Positions 11,769 to 22,957 of a DNA stretch of 64,000 bases are shown piece after piece. Made by a program: the position numbers and the translations under genes. Under the pieces are notes generated by a model. That model ran no database searches. It saw only the letters and a program-made list of their open reading frames with translations, and was not told the DNA's origin. Location of the stretch: contig NZ_JAHKSN010000008.1 in NCBI RefSeq assembly GCF_018863415.1, forward strand, positions 1-64,000, given 5' to 3'. Source of the DNA: Deinococcus aestuarii (GTDB taxonomy: Bacteria > Deinococcota > Deinococci > Deinococcales > Deinococcaceae). How positions within the stretch are numbered: position 1 is the stretch's first letter; every line of letters starts with the position of its first letter.

Positions 11769-12413
11769 TCAGCGCAGGAAGGGATTCGTGCGCCGCTCGG
11801 CCCCGAGGGTCGTGGCCGGTCCGTGCCCGGGGTACACGACGGTCTCGTCGGGCAGCGACAGCAGCTCGCGCGCGATCCCCGCGATCAGTTGGGGATGATT
11901 CCCGCCCGGCAGGTCGGTGCGCCCGATCCCGCCCTGAAAGAGCGTGTCGCCCGCCACCACGAACCCGTCTCCCAAGAAGACGACGTGCCCCGGCGCGTGC
12001 CCCGGCAACTCCCGCGCGGTGAGGGTCAGGGCGCCCGCCTGGAAGGTCTGCCCCTGGGTGATCTCGTGATCCGGCGCCTGGGGCTGGACGAAGGGCAGGT
12101 TCCAGCGGGCCGCCGACGCCGCCCCCAGACGGTAGAGCGGCAGGTCGGCGGGGTGGAGGGAGACGGGTACCCCCAGCGCCTCCCGGACGGGCTGCACCGC
12201 GCCGATATGGTCGAAGTGCGCGTGGGTGAGGAGGATGCCGCGCACCGTCACGCCCGCGTCCCGCACGAGGGCCAGCACCCGCTCGGCCTCGTCGCCGGGG
12301 TCGAAGAGGAAGCCTTCGCCGCCCTCGCCCGCCACCAGCACCACGTTCTCCTGAAGCGGGCCGGTGGGAAGGGTCCACACCCGCGCCGTACCGTGTTGCC
12401 TCGCTCTCGTCAT
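11769..12413 (-). CDS. Metallo-beta-lactamase-fold hydrolase (glyoxalase II-like)
   Basis: The 214-residue product has the full dinuclear metal set: THAHFDH (about residues 57-63), a histidine in [11 protein letters not shown] (about 137), an aspartate in [10 protein letters not shown] (about 155) and the last histidine in VYPGHG (about 197). The short length and missing C-terminal domain fit the YcbL/GloB-like subgroup rather than a beta-lactamase. TACACT 7 nt before ATG 12413 supports this start over the longer one at 12464. Confidence 0.88.
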   Translation of the reverse strand: MTRARQHGTARVWTLPTGPLQENVVLVAGEGGEGFLFDPGDEAERVLALVRDAGVTVRGILLTHAHFDHIGAVQPVREALGVPVSLHPADLPLYRLGAASAARWNLPFVQPQAPDHEITQGQTFQAGALTLTARELPGHAPGHVVFLGDGFVVAGDTLFQGGIGRTDLPGGNHPQLIAGIARELLSLPDETVVYPGHGPATTLGAERRTNPFLR

Positions 12414-12451
12414 GGGGAGGAGTGTAGGGTGAGAGGAAGTGGTGGGGTGGC

Positions 12452-12994
12452 TTAGGCTCAACACTCCTACTCCGTCAAGGAGTGGTCTGACGGCGGGGAA
12501 AGGCCCAAGCCCCAGGGCACGAAGACCTGGGCAAGAACTGGGTCGGTGCTGGGCACCTCAAGATTGGGGATAAGATCAAGCAGGCAGACGGCACCACGGG
12601 GGTCGTCGCCAACGTCCTCACCCTCCAGCAGACGCGGGAGATGTTCAATCTCACCGTTGACGAGGCCCACACCTTCTACGTCGGTACTCAGGGTTGGTTG
12701 GTCCATAACTGCACACCCTACACAGTTGGCAAGTATGAGGGTATTAAGGGTACACTCCCAGGCTACAATGCCCATCACGTTGGGCAGAAAGCTGCTATGA
12801 AACAGTTGGTGCCTGGATACGATCCTAAGACAGGTCCATCCATACTAGTGCCTAAGGTTGGGCACACAACCGCTGCTCCCAGTGGTATGGGTGTGGTAAG
12901 CCGAAGCACAAGTGACCTGACGACACCGCGTGATTTGGTGGCACGCGATGTCGCAGAATTGCGGAGAGCATGTTCAAATATTCCCACCAATTAA
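12452..12994 (+). pseudogene. C-terminal remnant of a HINT-linked polymorphic toxin (AHH-type)
   Basis: No start codon is supported and the frame is broken. From about 12452 one frame reads [20 protein letters not shown]. It then has to shift to give [19 protein letters not shown], followed by the HINT ending FNLTVDEAHTFYVGTQGWLV and HNC (near 12710). The last 90 residues form a different domain with GYNAHHVGQKAAMKQLVPGY, an [A]HH nuclease-like motif. HINT plus a variable C-terminal toxin is the pattern of Rhs/polymorphic toxins. The N-terminal delivery part is missing. GC falls sharply after 12700. Confidence 0.7.
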
Positions 12995-13039
12995 TTGATC
13001 CGAATGAGTATATGTACCCTGGAGCCTTTAGGAAATAGT

Positions 13040-13366
13040 ATGAACGATAGAGAGTTTGTGAGGGTCATCAGGCGAGACGTCATCGAGGAAAATCTAAAAT
13101 ACTACACTGGACTGATGGAATCCAATAGGTCCACCAGTGGAGGATTGGACGACCTAACAATTCTTTATAGAGTCCTTCCATTAGAAATGAGAGAGATTCT
13201 TGTACGAGTGGTGAAAAGGATTGAGGTCGATACAGTATCGAACGTGTTGGGAATTCTAGATGGCTCAAGCGCCCGGCCCGATTACAGAGGTGACTTCAGT
13301 CTTCGCTACGAAGACGGACAGAACATGACCGGAGACTTACAGGACACCTTTCTATCTAGTGAGTAA
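13040..13366 (+). CDS. Probable immunity protein for the adjacent toxin remnant
   Basis: The product has 108 acidic, soluble residues starting MNDREFVRVIRRDVIEENLK, with no family I recognise. Position is the main evidence: it starts 45 nt after the toxin stop on the same strand and shares its AT-rich codon use, unlike the rest of the window. The terminator after it is at 13441-13478. Immunity function is inference from the toxin-immunity arrangement. Start is ATG at 13040; the open frame extends up to 12995. Confidence 0.6.
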   Translation: MNDREFVRVIRRDVIEENLKYYTGLMESNRSTSGGLDDLTILYRVLPLEMREILVRVVKRIEVDTVSNVLGILDGSSARPDYRGDFSLRYEDGQNMTGDLQDTFLSSE

Positions 13367-13440
13367 TCTTTATGAAACTGACTATGCTGCAACTGCTGTC
13401 CAACTACCCCGCTGACCTTCACTAACGCTACCTGACGGAG

Positions 13441-13478
13441 AAGCCGCCCTACTCTCCTTGGGAACTTGGGGCGGCTTT
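13441..13478 (+). terminator. Intrinsic terminator after the immunity gene
   Basis: AAGCCGCCC (13441-13449) pairs with GGGCGGCTT (13469-13477) and is followed by T. The symmetric A/T ends mean it could also stop minus-strand transcription leaving the PIN gene. Confidence 0.6.
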
Positions 13479-13500
13479 GGTCTGGCAGTTAGCACTGCCC

Positions 13501-13938
13501 TCAAATCACCCCCAGCCGCACCAGCTCTTTTGGCTCAAACACGGGAATGTTCAACCTGTCCCGCAGGCGCAACAGGTGTTTATCTTTCGTCACGATGCCA
13601 TTTGCCCCAGAAGCCACCATCAGGTCCAGCAAATACCAGTCCTTCGGGTCCGGACACGACGGCCAGTCCAACCGCTCCACCTGCTCGTAATACTCCCCGA
13701 TTCGGTGCAATTCCGCCGCTGTGCGAAACGCGAACGACGGTGTGATGACACCTTCACCCATCCCCAACACGGCGGGATACGTCAGCACCTCGGCCAGCTC
13801 GGTGAAATGCGTCTCGCTCAGCACGAATACCACCTCGAAGCGCCGTGCCGCCTGATAGAGGTCCACCGCCGGGCCACGCAGGCTGGTCAATCCACTCAGC
13901 AGGACGTTCACATCGGGAACAAGGCGAAGCGTGTTCAA
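13501..13938 (-). CDS. PIN-domain toxin, COG1569 type
   Basis: The 145-residue product begins near VPDVNVLLSG, where the first PIN aspartate sits. It continues with SETHFTELAEVL (conserved glutamate) and ends with the acidic pair in DWYLLDLMVASGANGIVTKD. This is the PIN_3 ribonuclease layout of type II toxins. Start is TTG at 13938, whose TTGA overlaps the stop of the upstream HTH gene; this fits translational coupling of a toxin to its antitoxin. It lies within the low-GC island next to the polymorphic toxin remnant. Confidence 0.75.
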   Translation of the reverse strand: MNTLRLVPDVNVLLSGLTSLRGPAVDLYQAARRFEVVFVLSETHFTELAEVLTYPAVLGMGEGVITPSFAFRTAAELHRIGEYYEQVERLDWPSCPDPKDWYLLDLMVASGANGIVTKDKHLLRLRDRLNIPVFEPKELVRLGVI

Positions 13939-14369
13939 TGCTCGTCCTGCCCGTCTTTCCGCAAGGCTTCCAGAAGAGAGTTCCCCGCGAACCGCTCGCG
14001 CAACACCTCCTCCGACAGGGCGGGTGCACGCTTGACCTGTTCGACTGGTCGGCGTTCCCTGGCCCACTGCACAGCCTGGTCGATCAAGTCCTCGCGCTCC
14101 TCGTCCGAGAGATGTGCGAAGGCTTGGCGAAGCGGCTCGAAGGGGTCGGCCTCTTCCTGAAGTTGCAAGGCAGTGTTGCCGAGGACCCGGTCGATGGCCG
14201 CGGTGGGGATGCGGTACTGCGCCCGCCCAGTGGGCGTGGTCCGCACCCGGACGGCTTCCAGAGCGCCTTCCTTGATCTGACGGCGCACGGTGTCGTCGCT
14301 GACATGGAGAAGCTTGGCAGCTTCTTGCACGGTCAACAGGCGGCGCGGCTCGTGTTTGCGTCCAGTCAT
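13935..14369 (-). CDS. HTH antitoxin/regulator paired with the PIN toxin
   Basis: The 144-residue product has an excisionase/MerR-type helix-turn-helix at residues 10-60 (LLTVQEAAKLLHVSDDTVRR). A C-terminal helical, acidic region (about residues 75-144) probably contacts the toxin. Start is ATG at 14369 behind GAGAGG; the earlier ATG at 14387 is less well placed. Order antitoxin then toxin with a 4-nt overlap is typical for type II modules and suggests DNA-binding autoregulation. Confidence 0.7.
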   Translation of the reverse strand: MTGRKHEPRRLLTVQEAAKLLHVSDDTVRRQIKEGALEAVRVRTTPTGRAQYRIPTAAIDRVLGNTALQLQEEADPFEPLRQAFAHLSDEEREDLIDQAVQWARERRPVEQVKRAPALSEEVLRERFAGNSLLEALRKDGQDEH

Positions 14370-14502
14370 CCTCTCACCCGGTCCCACTTTACCGCATCAA
14401 GCGCAGGAGGCGCAGGAGCCGCAAACCGTACGATGCTCATCCTGCCGCTTGGGCGAAGGAACTGACTGAGGCTCCCCTTCTACGTCAAGGACTGGTTATC
14501 CC

Positions 14503-15438
14503 CTACCCCAGCGCCTCCCGCAGCGCCAGCGCGAAGACCTGGAAGCTCAACCCCGGGTTGGCGTAGGCCTCCAGCGCCGACTGCAAGGCCTCCAGGGCGG
14601 TGTCGGCGCGGGCGCGGGCGTGGGGCGACTGGGTGCGCCAGACGAAGCGCAGGGCCTCGGGGTGCCACGCCGGGTCCCAGCGTTTTTCCAGGGCCGCGGC
14701 GCCCTCCAGGGCCTGCCACATGCCCTCGCCGACCGCCCGGGTGAACTCGGCGGCGCCCTCCAGCGCCGCGCGCACGGCCTCCCGCTCGGTCAGCACCCCG
14801 GCCCGCCCGGCGGCAAAGGCCACGAGGTCGGGGTCGGGCGCCTCTCCACCCAGCGCGAGCCCGCGTTCGACGGCCCGGTCGGAGACAGGTGTGACGCCCA
14901 GGCGGGCGCTGCGGCTCACGATGGTGGGGATCACCGCGCGCACGTCCTCGGCGAGGAAGACGAAGAGGGCGCCGTGCGGCGGCTCCTCCACGAGCTTGAG
15001 GAGCGCGTTCGCCGCCTCCTGCCCGAGGTGTTCGGCCCCGTCCACGACGACCACCCGGCGGCGGAAGGTAGGCCGGACCTCCAGAAATTCGAAGACGTGT
15101 GTCTCGTACTCGCGGCCCGCGTCCCGCCCCTCCAGAATGGCACCGATGGGGATGAGCTTGCGCCGCGCCGTCTTCCCCGTCGCCGTGGTGGTGCGCGGCT
15201 CGACGACGAGGAGGTCGGGGTGTGCCCTCGCCGCGAAGGCGAGGCACGAGGGACAGGCCCCGCAACCTTCCCCGTACATGCCGCGCGTGCCCGTGCAGTT
15301 GTGCTGGGCGGCGACCGCCAGGGCCACGTCCCGCTTGCCCACCCGCGCGGGCCCGGTGAGCAGCAGGGCATTGCCCCCGAACACGCCCGTCTGTTCGAGA
15401 AGTGGGCCGTGGAGGAGGGCGGCGGAGGGGAGGGTCAT
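14503..15438 (-). CDS. holB: DNA polymerase III delta' subunit
   Basis: Clamp-loader AAA+ protein of 311 residues. It has a degenerate P-loop GPARVGKR (about residues 29-36), a zinc module with [18 protein letters not shown] (about 48-65), [20 protein letters not shown] (about 129-148) and the SRSARL sensor motif. The altered P-loop fits delta', which does not hydrolyse ATP, rather than tau/gamma. A longer frame on this strand is a shadow. Confidence 0.85.
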   Translation of the reverse strand: MTLPSAALLHGPLLEQTGVFGGNALLLTGPARVGKRDVALAVAAQHNCTGTRGMYGEGCGACPSCLAFAARAHPDLLVVEPRTTTATGKTARRKLIPIGAILEGRDAGREYETHVFEFLEVRPTFRRRVVVVDGAEHLGQEAANALLKLVEEPPHGALFVFLAEDVRAVIPTIVSRSARLGVTPVSDRAVERGLALGGEAPDPDLVAFAAGRAGVLTEREAVRAALEGAAEFTRAVGEGMWQALEGAAALEKRWDPAWHPEALRFVWRTQSPHARARADTALEALQSALEAYANPGLSFQVFALALREALG

Positions 15439-15499
15439 GGGTGGGACGCGGGGGGACGAAGCCTGTCCCGCCCACCGCGCACCGCGTCCCGCCCCCCCA

Positions 15500-16252
15500 T
15501 CACTTGCCTATCGCCAGCCGCGCCGCGAGGACCTGGGGCAGCCCGGCCTCCAGCGCCGCCTCCTGGGTGCGAGCCACGTCGTAGGGGACGCGGAAGACCT
15601 CGAAATACGCCCGCTCGGTGTCGAAGACGGCGTAGCTCGCGCGGGGGTTGCCGTCACGCGGCTGCCCGACGCTGCCGGGATTGAGGATCACGCGGGCGCC
15701 GGGCGGGACGAGGTAGCCGCCGCCCTCCGGGAAGCCCTGGAACTTGACCCACTCGCCGACCGGGGCGTTGAGGGTGGCATACACCCCGGGGATATGGGTG
15801 TGGCCCACGAAGCCGAGGCGCCCGGGCCACCCCGCAAAGGCCTCGCGGGCGGCGGTCACGGAGTCGACGTACTCGTCGCGGCTCAGGGGCGAGCCGTGGC
15901 GGTAGCGGGCGCCGACCTCCGGGTCGTCGATGCCGTCGCGCCAGGTGCGGATCATGTTGAGGTCGCGCCCCGAGAGGCGTTCGAGCTGCCAGCGCAGGGC
16001 GACCGAGACGACGCTCTCGCGGGGCAGGCGGCGCCCGTCCGCGTAGTCGAGGAGCATCCCGTCGTGGTTGCCGAGCACGCACACGGCCCCCAGGTCGCGC
16101 AGGGTCTGGAGCACCTCTGCCGGGTGCGGTCCGTAGCCCACCGCGTCGCCGAGGTGGACGACCCGCTCGAAGCGCCGGGGGGCGGCGTCGCGCAAGACCG
16201 CCTCCAGCGCGGCGTGGTTGGCGTGGGTGTCGGAGAGCAGCAGGAGCCGCAC
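15500..16252 (-). CDS. Calcineurin-like metallophosphoesterase
   Basis: The 250-residue product has all metal motifs: [14 protein letters not shown] (about residues 3-16), [14 protein letters not shown] (about 35-48), VLGNHDGML (about 66-74) and [12 protein letters not shown] (about 151-162). It belongs to the YfcE-like/MJ0936 class of phosphodiesterases. Start is GTG at 16252: TATGAT lies exactly 6 nt upstream, so I reject the long extension to 16816, which crosses the neighbour's coding region. Confidence 0.88.
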   Translation of the reverse strand: MRLLLLSDTHANHAALEAVLRDAAPRRFERVVHLGDAVGYGPHPAEVLQTLRDLGAVCVLGNHDGMLLDYADGRRLPRESVVSVALRWQLERLSGRDLNMIRTWRDGIDDPEVGARYRHGSPLSRDEYVDSVTAAREAFAGWPGRLGFVGHTHIPGVYATLNAPVGEWVKFQGFPEGGGYLVPPGARVILNPGSVGQPRDGNPRASYAVFDTERAYFEVFRVPYDVARTQEAALEAGLPQVLAARLAIGK

Positions 16253-16308
16253 CGCGCCATCATAGCGGCTCGGCACGCGCCCAGACGGTCGGGAGGGGCG
16301 CAAAGTTC

Positions 16309-17340
16309 TCAGGGCGCGACCGTCACCCGCCCCGCCAGGGGGTCGAGCCGGGCGAGGCCACCCAGGGGCAGGGTGAGCTGCGGGCTGGTGTGCCCGAAAT
16401 CCACGTTCGCCACGACGGGAAGGTCGGATCGGCCCGCCTCGGCGAGCACGCGGCGCACCCAGCGGGAAAGGTCCTCCACCCTCTCCGGCGTGTAGCCGCG
16501 CGGGCGGGCGAGCATCAGCCCGGCGGCCCCGGCGAGGATGCCCTGCGCCGCGTAGTTCCGCAGCCAGTAACCGACCTGCGCGGGCGGGGGCACGTCCTCG
16601 CTCGTCTCCAGCGCGAGCACTGCGCCGTTCTAGAGGTCGGAGGAGGGCCAGCCGGAAGTGCCGTTGAGCATGTCCAGCACCTCCAGGCATCCACCCATCA
16701 GGTGTCCCTCGGCGGGCATCTCCCCCTGAAGCCACACCCAACCGTCGCCGGGCTGGAAGGGGCGGCGGACCTCCTGCAAGGTCTCGTCCTCCCACTCCAC
16801 CCGGAACTCCGTCCACTCGGGCGCGGGCGCGAGGTCGAAGGGGCGCGGTTCCTCCACCAGCGCCCGCCGCAGGCCGTCCAGGGCGAAGGGGTGCATCCCG
16901 CCGTTCTCCGCGAGGTCGGTGAGGAGGGACGGGCCGTAGTACGCCCTCACGCCCGCGCGCAGGAACTGGGTCAGGGTGATCGTCGTGTCGCTGTAGCCGA
17001 GCAATGCCTTGGGGTGGGCGCGGATCAGCTCCGGGTCGAGGAAGGGGAGCAGCCGCACGGAGTCGTCCCCGCCGATGAGGCTGACCATGCCGTGAATGTC
17101 GGGGTTTTGCAGCGCCCAGTGCAGGTCGTCGGTGCGGGCCCGGGGATTCTCGTACAGAAATTCCGGGCCGCGCAGGGCGTTCGGGGCGGGCACGACCTCC
17201 CAGCCGAGAGCGTCGGCGACCTGCCGCACGCCCGCGTGGTAGCGGCCCATCACCTCCGTGACGAAGCCGCTGCTCAGGCTGAGCGCCGCGACGCGGGAAC
17301 CGGGGGGCAGGCGCGGGGGGCGGACGAAGTGGGGCCTCAC
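16309..17340 (-). pseudogene. S66 LD-carboxypeptidase-like gene interrupted by one in-frame TAG
   Basis: Read as one frame, 344 codons encode a complete S66 peptidase (LdcA/MccF family, cutting LD-linked peptides in cell wall recycling or antibiotic defence). The nucleophile segment is [16 protein letters not shown]. It is followed by [29 protein letters not shown] (catalytic Glu) and [15 protein letters not shown] (catalytic His). A single TAG (16632..16630) falls after GWPSSDL, where family members usually have Trp (TGG). Glu and His lie beyond it. Frame and codon bias are intact on both sides. Start is GTG 17340 with TACCCT 6 nt upstream. Confidence 0.8.
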
Positions 17341-17404
17341 GCGGTCAGGGTACGCAAGGAGCCGGGGGCCGGGATGCGCCGGGTGGCGTATGCCTCCGGG
17401 TGGG

Positions 17405-17475
17405 ACATAAAAAAAGCCGCCTCTCGGGCGGTGATGACATGAAAGATAGCGTCCTATGCATCCGGCGTCAACCTA
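17405..17475 (-). repeat. Promoter-terminator mini-unit, copy 1
   Basis: On the minus strand TTGACG (17471..17466), a 17-nt spacer and TATCTT (17448..17443) are followed after 10 nt by the hairpin CACCGCC-CGAGA-GGCGG and seven U residues (17415..17409). Two further copies occur at 47844 and 48542. It sits between the acetyltransferase stop and the S66 peptidase gene on the same strand. It could terminate the former, but its own promoter implies a separate tiny RNA. Confidence 0.75.
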
Positions 17476-17495
17476 TGCACGCGACTTTCTTGCCG

Positions 17496-18012
17496 TCACT
17501 CGTTCAGGCTGAGCCACAGGTGATGCTGAGCGTACACCCGCCCCCCGTGGCGCACCGCATCGGGCTCGGTACCCCACAGCCGGAAGCCGTGGCGCCCGTA
17601 CAGGCGGCGGGCGGCGCCCTGCGTCTCGGTCACGGCGAGGTGCAGGGAGGTCACATCCGGCCACGCGCGGGCCTGGGCGATGCCCGCCGCCACCAGCGCC
17701 GCGCCCACTCCCCGGCCCCGCGCCTCGGTGAGAACGGACACGCCCACGATCTCCGCCCGGTGTGCGAGGGCCGGGCGCGTCTCCCGCAGGACGGTCAGGA
17801 TGCCGACGAGCGAACCCTCCAGAAAGGCGCCGAAGTTCACGACCCCGGACGTGGAATCGAGCCGCGCGGCGACCTCGGCGAGGGGTCGGGCCCCGTACTC
17901 CCCGGCGGTCGTGATGAAGGCAAGGGGATCGTTCCGCAGACCGGCGAGCCGGACATCCCGGTAGGCGGGGGCGTCGGCGGCGGTCAGGACCCGGACGGTC
18001 AGGCCTGAAGCC

Positions 18013-18020
<8 letters not shown>
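17496..18020 (-). CDS. GNAT family N-acetyltransferase
   Basis: The 174-residue product has the GNAT acetyl-CoA loop [20 protein letters not shown] (about residues 92-111), preceded by VGVSVLTE and followed by [21 protein letters not shown], the usual C-terminal strand and helix. Substrate is unknown. Start is GTG at 18020, overlapping the upstream nitrilase stop by 8 nt, so the two are probably translated together. Confidence 0.85.
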
Positions 18021-18933
<913 letters not shown>

Positions 18934-19038
18934 GGGGAGGAGTCTACGCGCCGGGCGAGGTGGTGAAGGGGGGCGGGCGCCGTCCTTCGGCAAGGACAGA
19001 TGAAGCGCGGCCCCGGGAGCGGCGGGATACCTTTGGGC

Positions 19039-19317
19039 ATGGCGACGGGCGGCGGATTCGAGGACCTGACCGACGGCGAGGTCGAGCGGCAGGCTGACAT
19101 GGAACGGCACTGGGCCGAGCGGTTGGAGGACGAGGGGCGGGCCACCGCCGAGCGCCTTCAGGCCTCCGGACTCACGGGCACCCTCCAGATCGGCGACGGC
19201 TTCAAATTCCGCTGGCTGCGCGGCGACGACGTGCTTGCCGAGTCGGACTTCCACCCGCGCTTCCCTGAGGCGTTCGAGGAGGCCGTGGCTCGGCTCCCGG
19301 CCTCCGAACAGTCCTGA
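19039..19317 (+). CDS. Small acidic hypothetical protein
   Basis: The 92-residue product is rich in Glu and Asp with a helical middle (about residues 12-40) and a predicted beta segment, [21 protein letters not shown] cut at GDGFKFRW (about 50-62). No family was recognised. Start is ATG at 19039; TACCTT lies 5 nt upstream. It ends 23 nt before the next gene on the same strand, which has its own -10 box. Confidence 0.6.
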   Translation: MATGGGFEDLTDGEVERQADMERHWAERLEDEGRATAERLQASGLTGTLQIGDGFKFRWLRGDDVLAESDFHPRFPEAFEEAVARLPASEQS

Positions 19318-19340
19318 CCCCTCCCTCTAGACTGCCCCGC

Positions 19341-20219
19341 ATGGGCGGACTCGTGTGGCTGGCCCTCGACGGTGTGGGGCACCCAGGTGACGCGCCGCCG
19401 GGCTCGGTGTGGGAACAGGACCTCTCCACGCTGCGCCCGTTCGTGGAGGCCGGGCGCGCGCTCGACGCCACGCTCGGCGTGCCGGGGCTGCCGCAGTCGG
19501 GCACCGGGCAGACCTGCTGGCTCACGGGCCGGGACGCGGTGCGGCACATGGGCGAGCATTTCGGGCCGCACCCGGGGCCGACCCTGCAACGCCTGTTGTG
19601 CGCCCATGCCCTCCCCGTGCGGCTTGTCCAGGCGGGCGCGCGGGTGGCGCTGGCGAACCACTACCCACCCGGCTACTTCGCGGCGCAGGCCCGCAGGCCC
19701 CGGCAGGGCTGCTTCCCCTTCGCCTTCGGGGCGGCGGGGGCGGGGCTCAACCCCCCCGGCGTGCCCCCCGTCCCCGCGACTCTGGGCTTGGGCTACGCCG
19801 AGCCCTGGCCGGAGATGACGCCCCCGGACGACCTGACCCGGCTGGGCGAGCGGCTGGCGCGCACCTCGGCGGAGCATGACCTGCTCGCCTGTGACCTGTG
19901 GTTCGGCGACTTCCTGGGGCACCGGGGCCGCGCGCCGACGCCGCCGGACGTGGAACGGGCCGGGCGGGCCTACCTCGCGCGGGTGGAAGCCCTCCTCGCC
20001 GGGCTGCTGGGATCGGGTGCCCGGGTGCTCCTCACGAGCGACCACGGCAACCTGGAGGACCTGACGGTCAAGGCCCACACCCTCGCGCGGGTGCCCTTCG
20101 CGGCCTCGGGCGGGCTGCCGGACGGGCCGGAGTCCCCCCTCGACATCGTGGACGGGGGGCAGATTCTCGCCGGGTGGTTCGGCCTGAAAGACGACCTCTC
20201 CGGCGACGGGGGACTTTAA
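19341..20219 (+). CDS. Metalloenzyme-superfamily protein (phosphopentomutase/phosphoglycerate-mutase-like fold)
   Basis: The 292-residue product begins with the metal-binding [12 protein letters not shown] (Asp near residue 10) and carries [15 protein letters not shown] (phospho-acceptor Ser/Thr region, about 54-68). It also has [12 protein letters not shown] and [13 protein letters not shown] (about 230-242), the alkaline-phosphatase-superfamily metal motif. It is shorter than known iPGM or PPM, so the substrate is uncertain. TAGACT (19328-19333) lies 7 nt before ATG 19341. Its end faces the DnaA-box cluster. Confidence 0.75.
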   Translation: MGGLVWLALDGVGHPGDAPPGSVWEQDLSTLRPFVEAGRALDATLGVPGLPQSGTGQTCWLTGRDAVRHMGEHFGPHPGPTLQRLLCAHALPVRLVQAGARVALANHYPPGYFAAQARRPRQGCFPFAFGAAGAGLNPPGVPPVPATLGLGYAEPWPEMTPPDDLTRLGERLARTSAEHDLLACDLWFGDFLGHRGRAPTPPDVERAGRAYLARVEALLAGLLGSGARVLLTSDHGNLEDLTVKAHTLARVPFAASGGLPDGPESPLDIVDGGQILAGWFGLKDDLSGDGGL

Positions 20220-20243
20220 CCGCGCCACATCGGCATCCAAAAG

Positions 20244-20412
20244 TTATCCACAGACTTATCCACAGGCCCTGTGGACAACCTGGAACTGCCTGAAGCCGTC
20301 ATCCCCTGGAAAGAGACTGGAAAGCCCGACTGGGACGGTGTTCTCAGGACCCTGGGACCCCGTGGAAAAGTTCCACGGAGTTATCCACAGGCGGGCGTCA
20401 ACCTGTGGATAA
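20244..20412. other. Cluster of five DnaA boxes in a convergent intergenic region
   Basis: Four perfect TTATCCACA nonamers occur: 20244-20252 (+), 20256-20264 (+), 20381-20389 (+) and 20412..20404 (-). One near match, TTGTCCACA, lies at 20278..20270 (-). The first two starts are 12 bp apart. Between the groups lies a perfect dyad CCGTGGAA-AAG-TTCCACGG (20360-20378). The last box overlaps the trpF stop. Perfect boxes were not noticed elsewhere in the window. Because both flanking genes end here, a promoter role is unlikely; an origin-like or DnaA-titration site fits better. Confidence 0.8.
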
Positions 20413-21039
20413 CTCGGGGGGCCACGCGCCTTTCGCCGCCCGGACGAAGGCGCGGACGCGCTCCGGGTCCTTGACACCCGGACCCGCCTCCAGGCGGCTC
20501 ACGGCGTCCACTCCGGCGGGGCGCAGGGTGTGGATGGCCTCGGCGACGTTCTCCGGCCCCAGCCCTCCCGCGAGCCACGCGCCGGGGGGAAACACGTCCC
20601 GCAGGGCCGCCCAGTCGAGGGGCACCCCACCGCCGGGCTCCGGGGCGTCGAGCATGGGGGTGACGCCGGGGAAGGTCTGCCCGCCCGCGCCCGCCAGCAG
20701 GTCGGCGGGGCGCAGGACGCGCAGCACGGGATAATACCGGGCGACCTCGCCCACGTAAAGGTCGGGGAGGTCACCGTGGAGCTGCACCGCGCTCAGCCGC
20801 GCCCCGTCCGCCGTCCGCAGCACCTCGTCGAGGCCCCAGCCCAGGAAGACGCCAACGCGGGCGACCACCGGCCCCACGGCGAGCCCCGCCCCCCGTGCCA
20901 CCTGCGCCGTCACCCGGCGCCTGCTGCCGGGCGCGAAGATGAACCCCAGGGCGTCGGCCCCGGCCTCGGCGGCGAGCAGGGCGTCCCCCACGCTGGTGGT
21001 GCCGCAGACCTTGACGCGGACGGGTGCGGGGAGGGTCAC
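20398..21039 (-). CDS. trpF: Phosphoribosylanthranilate isomerase
   Basis: TIM-barrel enzyme of tryptophan synthesis converting PRA to CdRP. The 213-residue product has the catalytic cysteine in VKVCGTTS (about residues 9-16), [16 protein letters not shown] (about 27-42), the catalytic aspartate near [11 protein letters not shown] and the phosphate loop AGGLGPENV (about 163-171). Start is GTG at 21039, overlapping the preceding small gene's stop by 4 nt (GTGA). Its last codons are formed by a DnaA box. No other trp gene is nearby. Confidence 0.92.
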   Translation of the reverse strand: MTLPAPVRVKVCGTTSVGDALLAAEAGADALGFIFAPGSRRRVTAQVARGAGLAVGPVVARVGVFLGWGLDEVLRTADGARLSAVQLHGDLPDLYVGEVARYYPVLRVLRPADLLAGAGGQTFPGVTPMLDAPEPGGGVPLDWAALRDVFPPGAWLAGGLGPENVAEAIHTLRPAGVDAVSRLEAGPGVKDPERVRAFVRAAKGAWPPELSTG

Positions 21040-21272
21040 GCGCGCTCCTCCAGCGCCGCCACGCGGGCCTCCAGCTCGCGGGTGCGGCGGACGAGGGCGA
21101 CCAGGAGCAGGGCGTAGTGGTCGTAGAGCTTGGGGCGCTCCAGCCGCGCCTCGCCGGACATCCAGTCGGTCAGGAGCCGCTCGGCCTCGCGCAGCACCTC
21201 CTCGTCGGGCACGTCGCGGAAGGGGCGCTCGCCGAGGATGCTGCGGGCGAAGTTGAGTTCGCGGTCGGTCAT
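21036..21272 (-). CDS. Small coiled-coil protein coupled to trpF
   Basis: The 78-residue product ([18 protein letters not shown] onward) is mostly helical, with a C-terminal heptad-like stretch ([17 protein letters not shown]). No family was recognised. Start is ATG at 21272 with CAGAAT 7 nt upstream. The TGA overlaps the trpF GTG, so it is probably co-translated with trpF. Confidence 0.65.
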   Translation of the reverse strand: MTDRELNFARSILGERPFRDVPDEEVLREAERLLTDWMSGEARLERPKLYDHYALLLVALVRRTRELEARVAALEERA

Positions 21273-21318
21273 GCCGCCCATTCTGGCGCGCGGGTCGGCA
21301 CCCGGCCAGCCTCGGCCC

Positions 21319-22407
<1,089 letters not shown>

Positions 22408-22432
22408 GGGGCTCCTTGGGAGGGGTCAGGAA

Positions 22433-22957
22433 TCAGGGGTGAGTGGGAAGTGGTTTGAGCCGCACGGGCAGGCCGCTCACGAGGAGCCAGGCCTCGTCGC
22501 TCTCCGCTGCCGACCGCTGGTTGACCCAGCCCAGCACGTCCCGGAAGCGGCGGGCGAGGGCGTTGTCGGGGACGATGCCGAGCCCGACCTCGTTCGTCAC
22601 GAGGACGGTGAGGCCGGGCCGGGCGCGGGCGGCGGCGAGCAGCAGGTCGGCGCGGGCGAGGATCACGTCGTCGGATTCGCCCGCGAGGAGCAGGTTGCTC
22701 ACCCACAGGCTCAGGCAGTCGAGGAGGACGGTCGGGGTGGAGGCGGCCCGGAGGGCACCGGGAACGCCCAGCGGTTCTTCCACCGTCACCCAGCCGCCGG
22801 GACGGTCCGCGCGGTGGCGGGCGATGCGGCCCTGCATCTCGGCGTCGAAGGCCTGGGCGGTGGCGAGGTAAGTGACGGCCTCCCCCGTGGCGGCGGCGCG
22901 GCGCTCGGCAAAGGTGCTCTTGCCGCTGCGCGCCCCCCCGGTGACGAGGACAATCAC
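22433..22957 (-). CDS. cobU: Adenosylcobinamide kinase / phosphate guanylyltransferase
   Basis: CobU phosphorylates adenosylcobinamide and activates it with GTP. The 174-residue product opens MIVLVTGGARSGKST (P-loop). The guanylylated histidine lies in IARHRADRP (about residue 49). VLLDCLSLWVSNLL and LVTNEVGLGIVP follow, the standard CobU/CobP order. Start is GTG at 22957, overlapping the cobQ stop by 4 nt; the 63-residue upstream extension is a shadow of cobQ. Confidence 0.93.
   Translation of the reverse strand: MIVLVTGGARSGKSTFAERRAAATGEAVTYLATAQAFDAEMQGRIARHRADRPGGWVTVEEPLGVPGALRAASTPTVLLDCLSLWVSNLLLAGESDDVILARADLLLAAARARPGLTVLVTNEVGLGIVPDNALARRFRDVLGWVNQRSAAESDEAWLLVSGLPVRLKPLPTHP

Noticed and set aside
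15500..16816. 438-codon version of the metallophosphatase
   Set aside because: The first 188 codons cross the S66 peptidase gene in another frame; TATGAT and GTG at 16252 give a clean family-length protein.
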